Positions 45,578-55,273 are shown, numbered from the stretch's first letter. The stretch is 64,000 nt of DNA from Chitinophagaceae bacterium (GCA_023957575.1 JAMLGU010000005.1:286253-350252); one strand, 5' to 3'. Numbers and translations are program-made. Notes: generated by a model not told the origin, from the letters alone.

Positions 45578-46573
45578 TTAAACTTTAAAATTTACTTCAA
45601 AAATACTGCCCTTCGGCTTATTAGCCTTAACAATTATGTTTGCCCTGTGTTCTGCAGCAATGAGGGCGCAAATATACAACCCCAGCCCGGTTCCTTGCTT
45701 TTTACGGGTGGGCTCATTCCCAATTCGATAAAACTTCTTGAAAATCATTTTTTTTTCGTTTTCGGGAATTCCGATTCCCTGATCCGCTACCTTCATAATT
45801 ACTGCCCCATGCTTTTTTGCAAGCGTAATACTTATTGGGTTTTCTTTATCAGAGTACTTCACCGCATTTTCAAGAAGATTGTTAATCAATAGCTGCAGTA
45901 GCAGCGGATCGCCTGAAATATCGGCATCGGGCTCAATGACTTCTTCAAAAATTCTGGCAGAATACCGACTACGAAATGCCGAAACCCTATCCTGAACAAG
46001 GCTTGAAAAATCAAGCTCTTCACGGTTAAGCCGCTTCTTTTCATTTTCAAGCTGCGATGATACCAGAATATTGTTAGTCAAAAAATCGAGCCTTTTGGTT
46101 TCGTCCAATGTCGTGTTCATTAGCTTGTGCTGCTTTTCGGCTTCAAGCTCATATTTCAATAAGGTTTCCAAATTAAGTTTAGCCACAGCAATAGGTGTTT
46201 TTAATTCGTGGGTTACTGCCATCATGAAATTCTGTTGTTGCAGTTGCATCCGAATTTGCTTTCTAATAGACCGATACACAAAAAATGCTCCAATTAAAAT
46301 CAGACCCAAAAACACAGCGCCTTCTCCCGTATATTTTACCCTGCCGCGAAGATAACTGTCTGTAGCCTGATGCCTTTCAGTTTCAAAAGCAGCAGTGTTT
46401 TTTGATAACTTATACTCTAATGTGGCCTGACTGAGCCTGATATTGTAAATCTGTTTGTTTTGGGCTTCCAGAGAAATATACCACCAGATTAAAGCCGCCA
46501 CTATATAAAGCAATAGCAACCAAAAAACAACAGTAGCTTTGATTAAACGTCTTTTATACTTTGAATCTATCAT
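45578..46573 (-). CDS. Sensor histidine kinase
   Basis: Membrane sensor of 331 residues with TM segments near 10-30 and 76-97 enclosing a short periplasmic loop of about 45 residues. The phosphorylated His is in AVTHELKTPIAVAK; the ATP site shows LINNLLENAVKYS (N box), VADQGIGIPENE (G1) and KQGTGLGLYICALI (G2). The small sensor loop has no recognisable ligand fold. It overlaps gldH by four bases and sits 2 bp from the response regulator, so the three are co-transcribed. Confidence 0.95.
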   Translation of the reverse strand: MIDSKYKRRLIKATVVFWLLLLYIVAALIWWYISLEAQNKQIYNIRLSQATLEYKLSKNTAAFETERHQATDSYLRGRVKYTGEGAVFLGLILIGAFFVYRSIRKQIRMQLQQQNFMMAVTHELKTPIAVAKLNLETLLKYELEAEKQHKLMNTTLDETKRLDFLTNNILVSSQLENEKKRLNREELDFSSLVQDRVSAFRSRYSARIFEEVIEPDADISGDPLLLQLLINNLLENAVKYSDKENPISITLAKKHGAVIMKVADQGIGIPENEKKMIFKKFYRIGNEPTRKKQGTGLGLYICALIAAEHRANIIVKANKPKGSIFEVNFKV

Positions 46574-47043
46574 AATGGCTCCTTTGATTTGCTGATGGCC
46601 ACACCGATATTCAAAATAAATGGCAAAGGATTTTCCTTCATTTCATGCCTGAAAATGAAACGTAGCTTTCCGGATTTCAAAAACACAGGGTTATTAATCT
46701 TAATTCTATGGTCGTACAAATCATCTATATTAACACCACTCCAGTAGCCATCACTTTTTGTAAGCGGCAAGGTCAAATCCATAATTCCCAATTGTTTACC
46801 TGCCGTATCCTGAATGGAAAGCAGGGTAATCAAATGAGTAAAGGGAAATTTTTGGCTATGCCTAACTAAGATGTACAAATCATACAAGGCGCTGTCTTTA
46901 ACATCCAGTTCTACAATGGCGCTTTGGGTCTTTACCCAGGCATGTTGCGGTATGTTTGCTGCTTTTTCCATTACCTCTACTTCATGGCAGGATGCCATAA
47001 ATATTAAAATAATCCACAATAATATGCTCGCAATAATTTTCAA
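46570..47043 (-). CDS. gldH: Gliding motility lipoprotein GldH
   Basis: Lipoprotein of 157 residues with lipobox MASC at about 16-19 and an all-beta domain: HAWVKTQSAIVELDVKDSALYDLYILVRHSQKFPFTH aligns with the GldH pattern of Trp, paired beta strands and an aromatic-rich turn. GldH is needed for gliding in Flavobacterium but is also present in non-gliding Bacteroidota, where it stays with the type IX secretion and envelope system. Its 4-bp overlap with a histidine kinase is unusual and links it to that two-component system. Confidence 0.82.
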   Translation of the reverse strand: MKIIASILLWIILIFMASCHEVEVMEKAANIPQHAWVKTQSAIVELDVKDSALYDLYILVRHSQKFPFTHLITLLSIQDTAGKQLGIMDLTLPLTKSDGYWSGVNIDDLYDHRIKINNPVFLKSGKLRFIFRHEMKENPLPFILNIGVAISKSKEPL

Positions 47044-47202
47044 TTCTTATTCTTTATTGCAAATGTAAGATGAAGGCAACTATTCTGCCTCTGAATTATA
47101 AACCAATAGATGCCGATTTTATGTGATAAATCATGTTTTTGAGCGGTATTGATGCATAATTGGTTGATATAATCGTATAACTTTGCAAATAAATTATCAT
47201 TT

Positions 47203-47610
47203 ATGGACAGACCCATAAGAGTTTTAATTTCAAAGGTCGGTTTAGACGGCCATGACAGAGGCGCTAAGGTAATAGCCACCGCTTTGCGCGATGCGGGTAT
47301 GGAAGTGATATACACCGGCCTGCGCCAGACGCCCGAAATGGTAGTAAATGCAGCTTTGCAGGAAGATGTGGATGTAATAGGCATCAGCATTTTGAGTGGC
47401 GCTCACATGACCGTTTTCCCCAAAGTGATAAATCTAATGAAGGAAAAAGAAATGAATGATGTACTGCTGATAGGTGGTGGAATTATTCCCGATGATGATG
47501 CTGTTGAATTAATAAAAATGGGTGTAGGAAGGATTTTTATCCCCGGCACCAATACCCACGATATAGACACTTATATTGGAAATTGGGTGAGCAAAAACCG
47601 CAAGTTTTAA
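47203..47610 (+). CDS. Free-standing cobalamin-binding domain (methylmalonyl-CoA mutase C-like)
   Basis: A 135-residue single-domain protein with the B12-binding signature [10 protein letters not shown] (D-x-H-x-x-G) near residue 16, then [19 protein letters not shown] and [10 protein letters not shown], all of the B12-binding Rossmann domain. In other bacteria such a domain is the C-terminal part or small subunit of methylmalonyl-CoA or isobutyryl-CoA mutase. The catalytic partner is not in this window. It overlaps the TRIC-like gene by 4 bp at the tail. Confidence 0.88.
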   Translation: MDRPIRVLISKVGLDGHDRGAKVIATALRDAGMEVIYTGLRQTPEMVVNAALQEDVDVIGISILSGAHMTVFPKVINLMKEKEMNDVLLIGGGIIPDDDAVELIKMGVGRIFIPGTNTHDIDTYIGNWVSKNRKF

Positions 47611-48212
47611 ATATTGGGCAAACGAAGACGCTTTCTTTTTGAATAAATACGAATGGCCACAATTGATATCACACAAATGGCCAAATTGATATCATTGTGA
47701 AAATTGAAAAGCTTATCAATTGTAATATAAATAATCCCGCCAATAACACATACAGTTGCATACAACTCGCCCCTGCGTAACAACATGGGGGGTAATCCAC
47801 AAAAGATATCGGCAATCAGACCGCCAAATGTGGCAGTAATCACTCCCATCACCAATGCATAAAGATCATTGGAGCCATTTAGTTTTGCCACTTCTATACC
47901 GGCAGCCGTAAATAGCCCCAGCCCCACTGCATCCGTAAAAAATATGGTGCGCCTGAAATTATTAACCCGGTCTTTTACCAAAAAAGTAATAATAGCGCCT
48001 GCAAATACCAGGCTGAAAGCAAAATTGTCATTGAACCAAACAAGCCTCTGAGAATTGAGCAATAAATCCCTCAAGGTACCGCCGCCATAAGCCGAAACAA
48101 AAGCAACTACAAAACCACCAAAAATATCCAACTTGGATCCACGGGCTTTAAATGCCCCTGCCAAAGCAAAAACAAAAATTCCGGTATATGTAATAATATC
48201 GAGTACCGTCAT
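47607..48212 (-). CDS. TRIC/UPF0126 family trimeric cation channel-like protein
   Basis: An integral membrane protein of 201 residues with about seven hydrophobic segments arranged as two similar halves: [31 protein letters not shown] is the first GG motif and [17 protein letters not shown] the second. Bacterial TRIC homologues are monovalent cation channels (E. coli YicG is a member). Function in this host is not shown. It is convergent with the B12 protein. Confidence 0.85.
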   Translation of the reverse strand: MTVLDIITYTGIFVFALAGAFKARGSKLDIFGGFVVAFVSAYGGGTLRDLLLNSQRLVWFNDNFAFSLVFAGAIITFLVKDRVNNFRRTIFFTDAVGLGLFTAAGIEVAKLNGSNDLYALVMGVITATFGGLIADIFCGLPPMLLRRGELYATVCVIGGIIYITIDKLFNFHNDINLAICVISIVAIRIYSKRKRLRLPNI

Positions 48213-48302
48213 AAATCAGTGCAAAAGTAAAGCGAAAGAATGAGTATTTTATATTGATTTATTTTGAAAAAATTTTATGTACGTTTGTGAAAACCGATTC
48301 TC

Positions 48303-49082
48303 ATGATTTTTGAAACTATTTTATTTGAAATTGAAGGCAATATTGCCATTATTACCATCAACAGGCCGGATAAACTCAATGCACTCAATACCACTGTTGT
48401 TGAAGAATTAAGAAAGGCAATAAAGGAAATTATCAAGAACCCGGAAATCAAATCGGCCATCATCACCGGAAGTGGCGAAAAAGCCTTTGTAGCCGGAGCC
48501 GATATTGCCGGTTTCAAAAATATGGATGCCGTATCGGCCCATGAACTTTCCAGAAAAGGCCAGGCGCTTTTTGACAGGATAGAAAACAGCCCAAAACCTA
48601 TTGTTGCTGCTGTAAATGGTTTTGCATTGGGGGGTGGTTGCGAACTGGCTATGGCCTGCCATTTCAGGCTGGCAAGTTCCAATGCAAAATTTGGGCAACC
48701 GGAAGTAAATTTGGGATTAATTCCGGGTTATGGCGGCACCCAACGATTAACTCAATTAATTGGTAAAGGAAGAGCTTTGGAAATGATGCTTACAGGCAAT
48801 ATGATTGACGCAGTTACCGCATTCAACTACGGACTGGTGAACCATGTTGTGGGATCGGCCGAATTATTGCTGAAAGCAAAATCCATCTTGAGCATTATCA
48901 ATACAAAGGCCCCATTAGCCATTGCGGGGTGCATTGAGGCTGCCCAACTTACTTATGAATCTGAAAAAAGAGGCTACGAAAAAGAGGCTGAAATTTTTTG
49001 TAAACTCATTGTTTCAAAAGATGCAAAGGAAGGGATTGATGCTTTTTTGGAAAAGAGAAATGCAACTTTCAGGGGAAATTAA
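48303..49082 (+). CDS. Enoyl-CoA hydratase
   Basis: Crotonase-fold hydratase that adds water to 2-enoyl-CoA in beta-oxidation. The oxyanion loops are KAFVAGADIAGF and VNGFALGGGCELAMAC, and a catalytic Glu lies in GQPEVNLGLIPGYGGTQRL. Length 259 is standard. Together with the two acyl-CoA dehydrogenases and the ETF genes of this window it supports acyl-CoA degradation. A DUF2461 gene follows at 9 bp. Confidence 0.94.
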   Translation: MIFETILFEIEGNIAIITINRPDKLNALNTTVVEELRKAIKEIIKNPEIKSAIITGSGEKAFVAGADIAGFKNMDAVSAHELSRKGQALFDRIENSPKPIVAAVNGFALGGGCELAMACHFRLASSNAKFGQPEVNLGLIPGYGGTQRLTQLIGKGRALEMMLTGNMIDAVTAFNYGLVNHVVGSAELLLKAKSILSIINTKAPLAIAGCIEAAQLTYESEKRGYEKEAEIFCKLIVSKDAKEGIDAFLEKRNATFRGN

Positions 49083-49091
49083 TACAAACAA

Positions 49092-49760
49092 ATGCTGCAA
49101 AAATCAACACTTGAATTTTTAACTCAACTTAGGACAAACAATAATAAAACCTGGTTTGATGCCCATCGGCAAGAATATCAGAACGCCAGAGCAGATTTTG
49201 CCAATTTTGTTGACAATATAATTACTGAGGTCAGCAAAAAAGACCACAGCATACAGCATCTGAAATCAAAGGACTGCATGTTCAGAATAAACAGGGACAT
49301 TCGGTTCTCAAAGAATAAAGAACCGTATAAAACTAATTTCGGCGCTTTCCTTGCCGCCGGTGGCAAAAAATCGCCACTTGCAGGGTATTATTTCCATCTG
49401 GAACCGGGCCTTAGTTTTGCAGGCGGCGGCTTGTGGATGCCGGCTGCCGAGCCACTGCAAAAAGTAAGACAGGAAATAGATTATAATTTGTTCGATTTCA
49501 AAAAAATCATCAAAAACAAAACCTTTAAAGAAATTTATGGTGAGTTGACTGCTGAAAACGGGCAGAAACTTACAAGGGTTCCCAAGGGCTATGAAGCGGA
49601 TAATCCTGCAGCCGAGTATCTGAAATTTAAAAGTTTTGTGGTAATGAAAGGCATATCTGATGCAGAATTAACTTCAGAAAACCTGACTAAAAATATTTTA
49701 AAAGCATTTTATACACTGCAACCGCTTATTTATTTTCTTAATGAAGGTATTAATTCCTGA
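49092..49760 (+). CDS. DUF2461 domain-containing protein
   Basis: A 222-residue cytoplasmic protein of unknown role. The family pattern LRTNNNKTWFDAHRQEYQ followed by MFRINRDIRFSKNKEPYKTN and GYYFHLEPGLSFAGGGLW is clear. It is 9 bp after the enoyl-CoA hydratase and therefore probably in the same transcript. Confidence 0.92.
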   Translation: MLQKSTLEFLTQLRTNNNKTWFDAHRQEYQNARADFANFVDNIITEVSKKDHSIQHLKSKDCMFRINRDIRFSKNKEPYKTNFGAFLAAGGKKSPLAGYYFHLEPGLSFAGGGLWMPAAEPLQKVRQEIDYNLFDFKKIIKNKTFKEIYGELTAENGQKLTRVPKGYEADNPAAEYLKFKSFVVMKGISDAELTSENLTKNILKAFYTLQPLIYFLNEGINS

Positions 49761-49929
49761 CTTTTCAAAGGAAATTGTCTCTTAATATCAACAATTTATA
49801 AAGTAAAACATTTGTTTTTGGTATTGATGCAACCTAAATATTTAAAAGGGCATCACTTGAAATAATAATATCATCAAAATAATCTGTTGTTTTACAGAAT
49901 TTTATAGTTAAATTTGATATACTAAATTC

Positions 49930-50322
49930 ATGATCATGCCTTACAAAAAAACAATTTTAGTATTACTTGTAATCGTTTCATTTATTGCTGTCGGTTCGGC
50001 AAATGGTTTTTTGAATAAAGCAAAAAACCTGAAGGTGCTGCCAAAAAATATTTCGGATGAAGCGCTGGACAGTATCATGCAATCTTATAATGTAGCCCTG
50101 GGGGTGGAGTGCAGTTTTTGCCACGTAGTAAAGGATGACATGCCTGATTACGCATCTGATGAAAATCCTGCAAAGGAAGTAGCCCGCAAAATGATTGCCA
50201 TGACAATTGATATTAATAAAAAATATTTCAATACCGATCCCAAAATTCATCCTGCATATTTAAATACGGTAAGGTGCTTCACCTGCCATAAGGGTGATGC
50301 CTATCCGCAGGGACAGGAATAA
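49930..50322 (+). CDS. Exported dihaem cytochrome of the PRC cytochrome family
   Basis: A 130-residue c-type cytochrome with a signal peptide (1-25) and two haem-attachment motifs, CSFCH near residue 62 and CFTCH near 116. NLKVLPKNISDEALDSIMQSYNVALGVECSFCH resembles the reaction-centre cytochrome c subunit family, whose members also occur in non-phototrophs. It likely carries electrons in the periplasm. The start may be 49930 or 49936 (second Met). It is monocistronic, ahead of a terminator. Confidence 0.88.
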   Translation: MIMPYKKTILVLLVIVSFIAVGSANGFLNKAKNLKVLPKNISDEALDSIMQSYNVALGVECSFCHVVKDDMPDYASDENPAKEVARKMIAMTIDINKKYFNTDPKIHPAYLNTVRCFTCHKGDAYPQGQE

Positions 50323-50325
50323 AAA

Positions 50326-50358
50326 AAAGTTGCCGCGACAAATTACCGCAGCAACTTT
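50326..50358. terminator. Terminator between the cytochrome and the convergent acyl-CoA dehydrogenase
   Basis: AAAGTTGC and GCAACTTT arms extended by partly matching CGCG/CGCA pairs, with A and T tracts on either side. It lies between the two convergent stops and can serve both directions. Confidence 0.7.
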
Positions 50359-50379
50359 AATAAATTTTTCTATCCTCAA

Positions 50380-52155
50380 TTAGAAACAATATTTTCCTTC
50401 ACTGATAAGGGCATTAGCGATATTTCTGCGTGCCTGTTTGGAATTAAACGGTTCGGCTTTTGTGAAACGACGGAGGCCCATCAGTATCATCCTTTGTTCG
50501 TCGCCTTCGGCAAATGCATTAACCGCATCTTTTCCTGATTTGTTTACTTTATCGGCAGCATCATACAGATAGGTTCTCATAATGTCGTTTATTAACGATG
50601 ATTTTTCTACTCCTCTTTGAGCATTAATTTTCATGCAACGCAACAATACACTCTCTGCATGGAAAATATCAATGGCCATATCTGCAATATTCATCAATAC
50701 CTCTTGTTCCTGTTCAATATTCATCATAAATTTTTGTACCGCAGCGCCCGAAACCATCAAAATTGCTTTTTTCAAATTGCCGATTAACTTTAGTTCTGCT
50801 GCAAATGGCGCATCATCTTCTCCGCCAAACTCAGGAATACTCATCAACTCCTTCTGAACTTCCATTGCAGGCCCCATAAGCCCAAGACGGCCTTGCATGG
50901 CACGTTTGAGGGTCATATCAAGCGTCAGCAAACGATTAATTTCATTTGTTCCTTCATAAATCCTGTTAATCCGGCTGTCTCTGTACGCCCTGCTGATATT
51001 GTACTCTGCACTGAAACCATTTCCACCATGAATCTGTACCCCCTCATCAACCACAAAATCAAGGGTTTCGCTGCCATACACTTTAAGCATGGCACATTCA
51101 ATAGCATATTCTTCTGCTGCCCCCAGCAAAGCTTCATTATACGGCTTACCTTCTTCCTTTAACTTTTGATACCAGTTTTCAACCCAACTGGCAGTGCGGT
51201 ACAAACCGGTTTCGCAGGCAAAAATATCAATGGCCATCTGCGCCAGCTTGTGTTTGATGGCTCCAAAGTTGGCAATGGGTTGTTTAAATTGTTCTCGGGT
51301 TTTTGCATACTGAATGGAAGTATTGCAGGCCCGCCTTGCACCACCCAATGCCGCCGCACAAAGTTTCAAACGGCCAATATTCAAAATGTTGAAGGCAATG
51401 CGGTGTCCTTTGCCGATTTCGCCCAATACGTTTTCTACGGGCACTTTGGCATCTTGAAAATATAATTGAACGGTAGAAGACCCTTTAATTCCCATTTTTT
51501 TCTCTTCGTGTCCCTGAGTAAATCCCTCTGTGCCTCTTTCCACAATGAAGCCGGTAAACTTATCCCCATCCACTTTGGCAAAAACGGTATATACATCTGC
51601 GAAACCACCATTGGTAATCCAGCACTTCTGACCGTTGAGAATATAATATTTTCCGTCTTCGCTCAATTTGGCAGTAGTTCGGGCGCTAAGTGCATCGCTC
51701 CCACTGTTTGGCTCGGTTAATCCATAAGCGCCGGCCCACTCTCCTGAAATGAGTTTTGGAATGTATTTTTCTTTTTGTTCCGCTGTGCCGAAATATAATA
51801 TTGGCAAAGTACCAATTCCTGTATGTGCTGCAATGGCCACTGCATAAGAGAAACCTGCTCCCAGATATTCATTAATAATAGTGGAAGTGATAAAATCTTT
51901 GCCTAAACCACCATATTCTTCGGGAAATGAGGTTGCCAAAAGACCTTGTTCTCCTGTTTTTTGAACCAACGATTTCATCAATCCGGGCTCCAGAGCGTCA
52001 ATACGGTCGAGTATGGGCATCACCTCTGCTTCCAGAAACTGATTACACATATCCTTTATCATTAGTTGCTCCTCGTTAAATTCATCAGGAGTATAGGTAT
52101 CTGCAAATTGCGATTCCTTAATAAGCCATTCAGCGCCTTTTATTGTTTGAGCCAT
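50380..52155 (-). CDS. Acyl-CoA dehydrogenase (long form)
   Basis: A second acyl-CoA dehydrogenase, 591 residues, with YGLTEPNSGSDALSARTTAKL, QKCWITNGGFADVY, QIHGGNGFSAEYNISR and the catalytic Glu in RIYEGTNEINRLL. It is similar in size and architecture to the one at 29413, with a C-terminal extension of about 140 residues, a form common in Bacteroidota. It is divergent from a MarR regulator located 130 bp upstream, which may control it. Confidence 0.94.
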   Translation of the reverse strand: MAQTIKGAEWLIKESQFADTYTPDEFNEEQLMIKDMCNQFLEAEVMPILDRIDALEPGLMKSLVQKTGEQGLLATSFPEEYGGLGKDFITSTIINEYLGAGFSYAVAIAAHTGIGTLPILYFGTAEQKEKYIPKLISGEWAGAYGLTEPNSGSDALSARTTAKLSEDGKYYILNGQKCWITNGGFADVYTVFAKVDGDKFTGFIVERGTEGFTQGHEEKKMGIKGSSTVQLYFQDAKVPVENVLGEIGKGHRIAFNILNIGRLKLCAAALGGARRACNTSIQYAKTREQFKQPIANFGAIKHKLAQMAIDIFACETGLYRTASWVENWYQKLKEEGKPYNEALLGAAEEYAIECAMLKVYGSETLDFVVDEGVQIHGGNGFSAEYNISRAYRDSRINRIYEGTNEINRLLTLDMTLKRAMQGRLGLMGPAMEVQKELMSIPEFGGEDDAPFAAELKLIGNLKKAILMVSGAAVQKFMMNIEQEQEVLMNIADMAIDIFHAESVLLRCMKINAQRGVEKSSLINDIMRTYLYDAADKVNKSGKDAVNAFAEGDEQRMILMGLRRFTKAEPFNSKQARRNIANALISEGKYCF

Positions 52156-52287
52156 AATTGAATTGATTTAAAAAATTATTCGAATTGTTTTGTTTTTAGC
52201 ATTATCGTTAATAATAATTTTACAGCTTTTATAAAATTAGAAAAAGAAGACTAAAATCAAATATTTCTGTTAACTAAAAAATAAGAA

Positions 52288-52728
52288 CTATTTCAAATTT
52301 TCATATACAATCTTAAGCACTTCCTTGCACACTTCTATTTTTTCTTCGCTTACTCCTTCCAAAGCTTCTTCTACCGTTTCTCCTGCTAATGAATAACAAT
52401 GATCCTGCAATTCCTGCGCTTTTCTGGTAAGAAAAATCAGGTTTTTTCTTCTGTCGGTTTTTGATGCAATCCGTTTTACCATTCCAGCTTTTTCCAAATT
52501 ATCCACCAGCCTTGTCATGCTGGGCTTGTCTCTAAACGTGGCATTGCATAAGTCCTGCTGACTGATGCCATCCTGCTTCCACAAATGATACAAAACACTC
52601 CATTGCTCAATCGTTAAATTCAAATCGGCATGATTGAATTTTTTCTGCAATCTACGGGCGATGGCCGTATTGGCTACACCTGTAATAAAGCTATACAATT
52701 CACTCCTCTTAAAATGGTTGTTTGGCAT
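52288..52728 (-). CDS. MarR family transcriptional regulator
   Basis: A 146-residue winged-helix dimer. LTIEQWSVLYHLWKQDGISQQDLCNATFRDKPSMTRLVDNLEKAGMVKRIASKTDRRKN is the full DNA-binding part with the wing motif DRRKN. A dyad matching MarR-type operators lies just upstream of its ATG. It is divergent from a hydrolase gene and near the acyl-CoA dehydrogenase on the same strand. Effector unknown. Confidence 0.93.
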   Translation of the reverse strand: MPNNHFKRSELYSFITGVANTAIARRLQKKFNHADLNLTIEQWSVLYHLWKQDGISQQDLCNATFRDKPSMTRLVDNLEKAGMVKRIASKTDRRKNLIFLTRKAQELQDHCYSLAGETVEEALEGVSEEKIEVCKEVLKIVYENLK

Positions 52729-52730
52729 AC

Positions 52731-52746
52731 AGTTGTTTTAACAACT
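52731..52746. promoter_or_regulatory. Candidate MarR operator
   Basis: AGTTGTT-TT-AACAACT is a 16-bp near-perfect dyad starting 3 bp from the MarR ATG, inside the region shared with the divergent hydrolase gene. Position and symmetry suit autoregulation and control of the neighbour. Confidence 0.5.
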
Positions 52747-52810
52747 AATCGAAAATAGTATTATTTTTGAAATAAATCAAGCAAAATCTATTTATTGATT
52801 TAAATCAAAA

Positions 52811-53629
52811 ATGTTGTCAGGTAAAACTTTAAGATACAAAAATTCAACTATTGGATATCTAAGGATTGACGGCGGCAAGCAGCTTGCCTTTTGTTTTCCG
52901 GGTTTTGGTGAGCCGTCAGAATCGTTCTCAATTTTTAAGGGCTATTTGAAAAATTATACTTTAATAGCCTTAGACCTTCCCTTTCAGGGCACAACCGACT
53001 GGCAGGAAGGATTGGACATAGCGCCCGAACAGTTTTGGGAAATATTGCAACTAATAAAGACGCAGGAAAATTTTTTTGATAAAGCCCCGATAGCCTTGAT
53101 CGGCTACAGTTTAGGCGGACGGCTGGCACTGACCATGCTGGAAAATTACTCCGATAAAATTTCATTCACACACCTGATAGCCTCCGATGGTTTGAAAATT
53201 AATTTTTGGTACCGCATGGTTTCACAAACACATTTGGGAAACAAAATATTCAAATTCACCATTCATCACCCCGGGTGGTTTATCAATTCGGTGTCGCTTA
53301 TGAAAAGGATGCGCCTAATAAATAAAACCTCTGAAAAATTAGTAAGTAATTACCTACACAATGCAGTGGTTAGAAAACAGGTTTATGATGTGTGGACGGC
53401 TTTCAGGTACTTCAAACCCAACCTAAAGAAAATAAAACTGATTATTAATAAACAGGAAAAGCCGGTCAAAATAGTAATGGGGCGATTTGATAAAGTAATT
53501 CCGCCAAGACTTGGCCAAAAATTCCAATACGGTATTGAAGAATATTCTACATTAACCATTATTGAATCGGGGCATCAAATACTTCAACCCAAACACGCGC
53601 AGGGTATTTCAAAAGTGTTGGAATTGTAA
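52811..53629 (+). CDS. Alpha/beta-hydrolase
   Basis: A 272-residue hydrolase with the nucleophile elbow IALIGYSLGGRLAL (G-Y-S-L-G), the acidic residue in VMGRFDKVIPP and the His in ESGHQIL; FCFPGFGEPSESF has an oxyanion-type turn. It is like the family of proline-iminopeptidase or haloperoxidase-like hydrolases, without specific markers for a substrate. It shares a divergent promoter region with MarR. A 3' region full of repeats follows. Confidence 0.82.
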   Translation: MLSGKTLRYKNSTIGYLRIDGGKQLAFCFPGFGEPSESFSIFKGYLKNYTLIALDLPFQGTTDWQEGLDIAPEQFWEILQLIKTQENFFDKAPIALIGYSLGGRLALTMLENYSDKISFTHLIASDGLKINFWYRMVSQTHLGNKIFKFTIHHPGWFINSVSLMKRMRLINKTSEKLVSNYLHNAVVRKQVYDVWTAFRYFKPNLKKIKLIINKQEKPVKIVMGRFDKVIPPRLGQKFQYGIEEYSTLTIIESGHQILQPKHAQGISKVLEL

Positions 53630-53780
53630 AATTATTTTTGCGAAAACAGAGCCTTTTTTAAAAGCAAAGATGGTTTTACAAGGCTTTGTATGGACTATGG
53701 CGCTTCTTGTTGCCTTAGTTTTTTGTATTGATAAAAAAATCAAGACCATTGTCGTAATGCCCAGCAATGCCTCACCCCAG

Positions 53781-53800
53781 CCCTCTCCTCACGGAGAGGG
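53781..53800. repeat. CCCTCTCC hairpin
   Basis: CCCTCTCC-TCAC-GGAGAGGG is a perfect 8-bp hairpin preceded by CTCACCCCAG, a dispersed repeat word common in bacterial intergenic DNA. It lies after the hydrolase gene, beside the REP-like units. The stretch 53630-53962 holds no gene. Confidence 0.6.
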
Positions 53801-53824
53801 AGTAAGATTCGTATATGTTTCAGA

Positions 53825-53947
53825 TAGCGAGCGTAGCGAAGAAATCTTATTATTATAAAAACAACGTCATTTCGCAGCGTAGCGAAGAAATCTTAACGTT
53901 CTGGGAGCAAAAGATTTCTCACTTCGCTTCGCTTCGTTGCCAATGAC
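53825..53947. repeat. REP-like palindromic units (locus A)
   Basis: A partial unit (about 53825-53853) is followed by a full imperfect palindrome at 53864-53947: left arm CGTCATTTCGCAGCGTAGCG, right arm ending CCAATGACA, with AAATCTTA and AAGATTTCTC in the interior. The same family occurs at 55530 and 60119. The IS110-family element begins directly at the end of this unit. Confidence 0.8.
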
Positions 53948-53962
53948 ATAATTTGCAGTAAT

Positions 53963-55273
53963 CTAGTAATCAAGAACTTTTACATTATATTTATTAATCA
54001 ATCTCTCCAATGTTTTTTTCTCTTTCAGCATGATTTGTTCTTGATATTTTTCTATCCCTTGCTCTATATATGCCGAACCGTTGGTTAGTAAATTATAAAA
54101 AGCGGCAGCTATTTTTCTTGCACCTGCCTTAATGGCCACTTTTGAATTTTTACGAGCCCTTAATCTTCTCATATAACTACCAATAGCAATATACTTACTG
54201 GTGATTAAAGATTGGGCGATTTCTCTAAATATTTGCCCTGCCCTTGATTGATTCTTCATTCGAGACCTATGGCTTCTTAATCCGCTCTGGTTGTGTCCCG
54301 GAGCAAGACCACACCAGCTTACAAAATTTTTTACTGTTGGAAAACGGCTCATGTCTGCACCTACTTCACCCAATAGCTTTAAAACAGAATAGTTGGTTAC
54401 TCCGGGCAAACAATTAGTATCTACACCATAAATATTTAACAGTTTCTGATTTAAATCTTCAATTTGAGGTTTGTGATGGCGGATGGGTTTTGCCTTATGG
54501 ATAGCCTCTATTTCAGGTTTGTTTTCATTAAGAGTATCGAGTATATCTTCTATTTTCTTATCAATAATGTTTAATTGAACCTGATGAACTTTCCATAATT
54601 TTAAATTCTGTTCCAATAAAAACAACCAGGTTTCATGGTAGTTGCCTTCCAATGCCTGTTTGACTTCCTCTGATTTATTCTCTGTGATTTTTTGGTGACA
54701 TAAACTTAACAAAACTTCTTTATCTCGCTCTCCTTTTATGATTGCTTCTATAATCCGGATACCGCTTGCACCATGAATTTGAGAAAGAACCTCGGTTAAT
54801 TTAATATTCATCAATTCCAATGCCTTTTGCATTTTATTTACATAAGCACTCCCCATGATGATAACATCTTCACGTTCTCGAATCATCATTCTTAATTCTT
54901 TAAACTTTCCTTTGGGGATATAACTTTGACGAACTAATCCGGCTGCAAACATTTTTTGTATCCAACACGCATCCGCAACATCTGTTTTGCGTCCTTTTAC
55001 TTGTTTAACCTCCTTGGGATTAACCAAACAGACTTCAAATCCGGCTTCTTCAAGCATTTGGTAGAGCGCTATCCAATAGATACCCGTTGCTTCCATACAG
55101 ACCCTTTCAATATGGTCGCTTTTTAAATCTTCAATACATTGCCGATAGCCTGCCGTAAAGGTCGCATAGCTACGTACATGTATCCCGTCTGGTGATACAA
55201 AAATTTCGCGAGAGCCAATATCAATGGCTGCTGCATGGCTGTTTGCTTGATCAAAACTTACTAACTTTGCCAT
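53963..55273 (-). CDS. IS110-family transposase (DEDD recombinase)
   Basis: Bridge-RNA-guided DEDD recombinase, 436 residues, full length. The RuvC-like domain shows AAIDIGSREIFVSPDG (first Asp), CMEATGIYWIALY (Glu), and VKGRKTDVADACWIQKMF (the DVADA Asp pair). After a coiled-coil, the C-terminal Transposase_20-type domain contains LPGVTNYSVLKLLGEVGADM and FVSWCGLAPGHNQSGLR, with the conserved Ser in that domain following. It has no frameshift and could be active. Reading direction is minus; the long non-coding region is at its 5' side, as in the IS110 subgroup, not at the 3' side as in IS1111. Confidence 0.95.
   Translation of the reverse strand: MAKLVSFDQANSHAAAIDIGSREIFVSPDGIHVRSYATFTAGYRQCIEDLKSDHIERVCMEATGIYWIALYQMLEEAGFEVCLVNPKEVKQVKGRKTDVADACWIQKMFAAGLVRQSYIPKGKFKELRMMIREREDVIIMGSAYVNKMQKALELMNIKLTEVLSQIHGASGIRIIEAIIKGERDKEVLLSLCHQKITENKSEEVKQALEGNYHETWLFLLEQNLKLWKVHQVQLNIIDKKIEDILDTLNENKPEIEAIHKAKPIRHHKPQIEDLNQKLLNIYGVDTNCLPGVTNYSVLKLLGEVGADMSRFPTVKNFVSWCGLAPGHNQSGLRSHRSRMKNQSRAGQIFREIAQSLITSKYIAIGSYMRRLRARKNSKVAIKAGARKIAAAFYNLLTNGSAYIEQGIEKYQEQIMLKEKKTLERLINKYNVKVLDY

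Noticed and set aside
47044..47202. Cobalamin riboswitch upstream of the B12-binding protein gene
   Set aside because: The 160-bp gap lacks the B12 box or extended pairing; nothing beyond A/T-rich DNA is visible.
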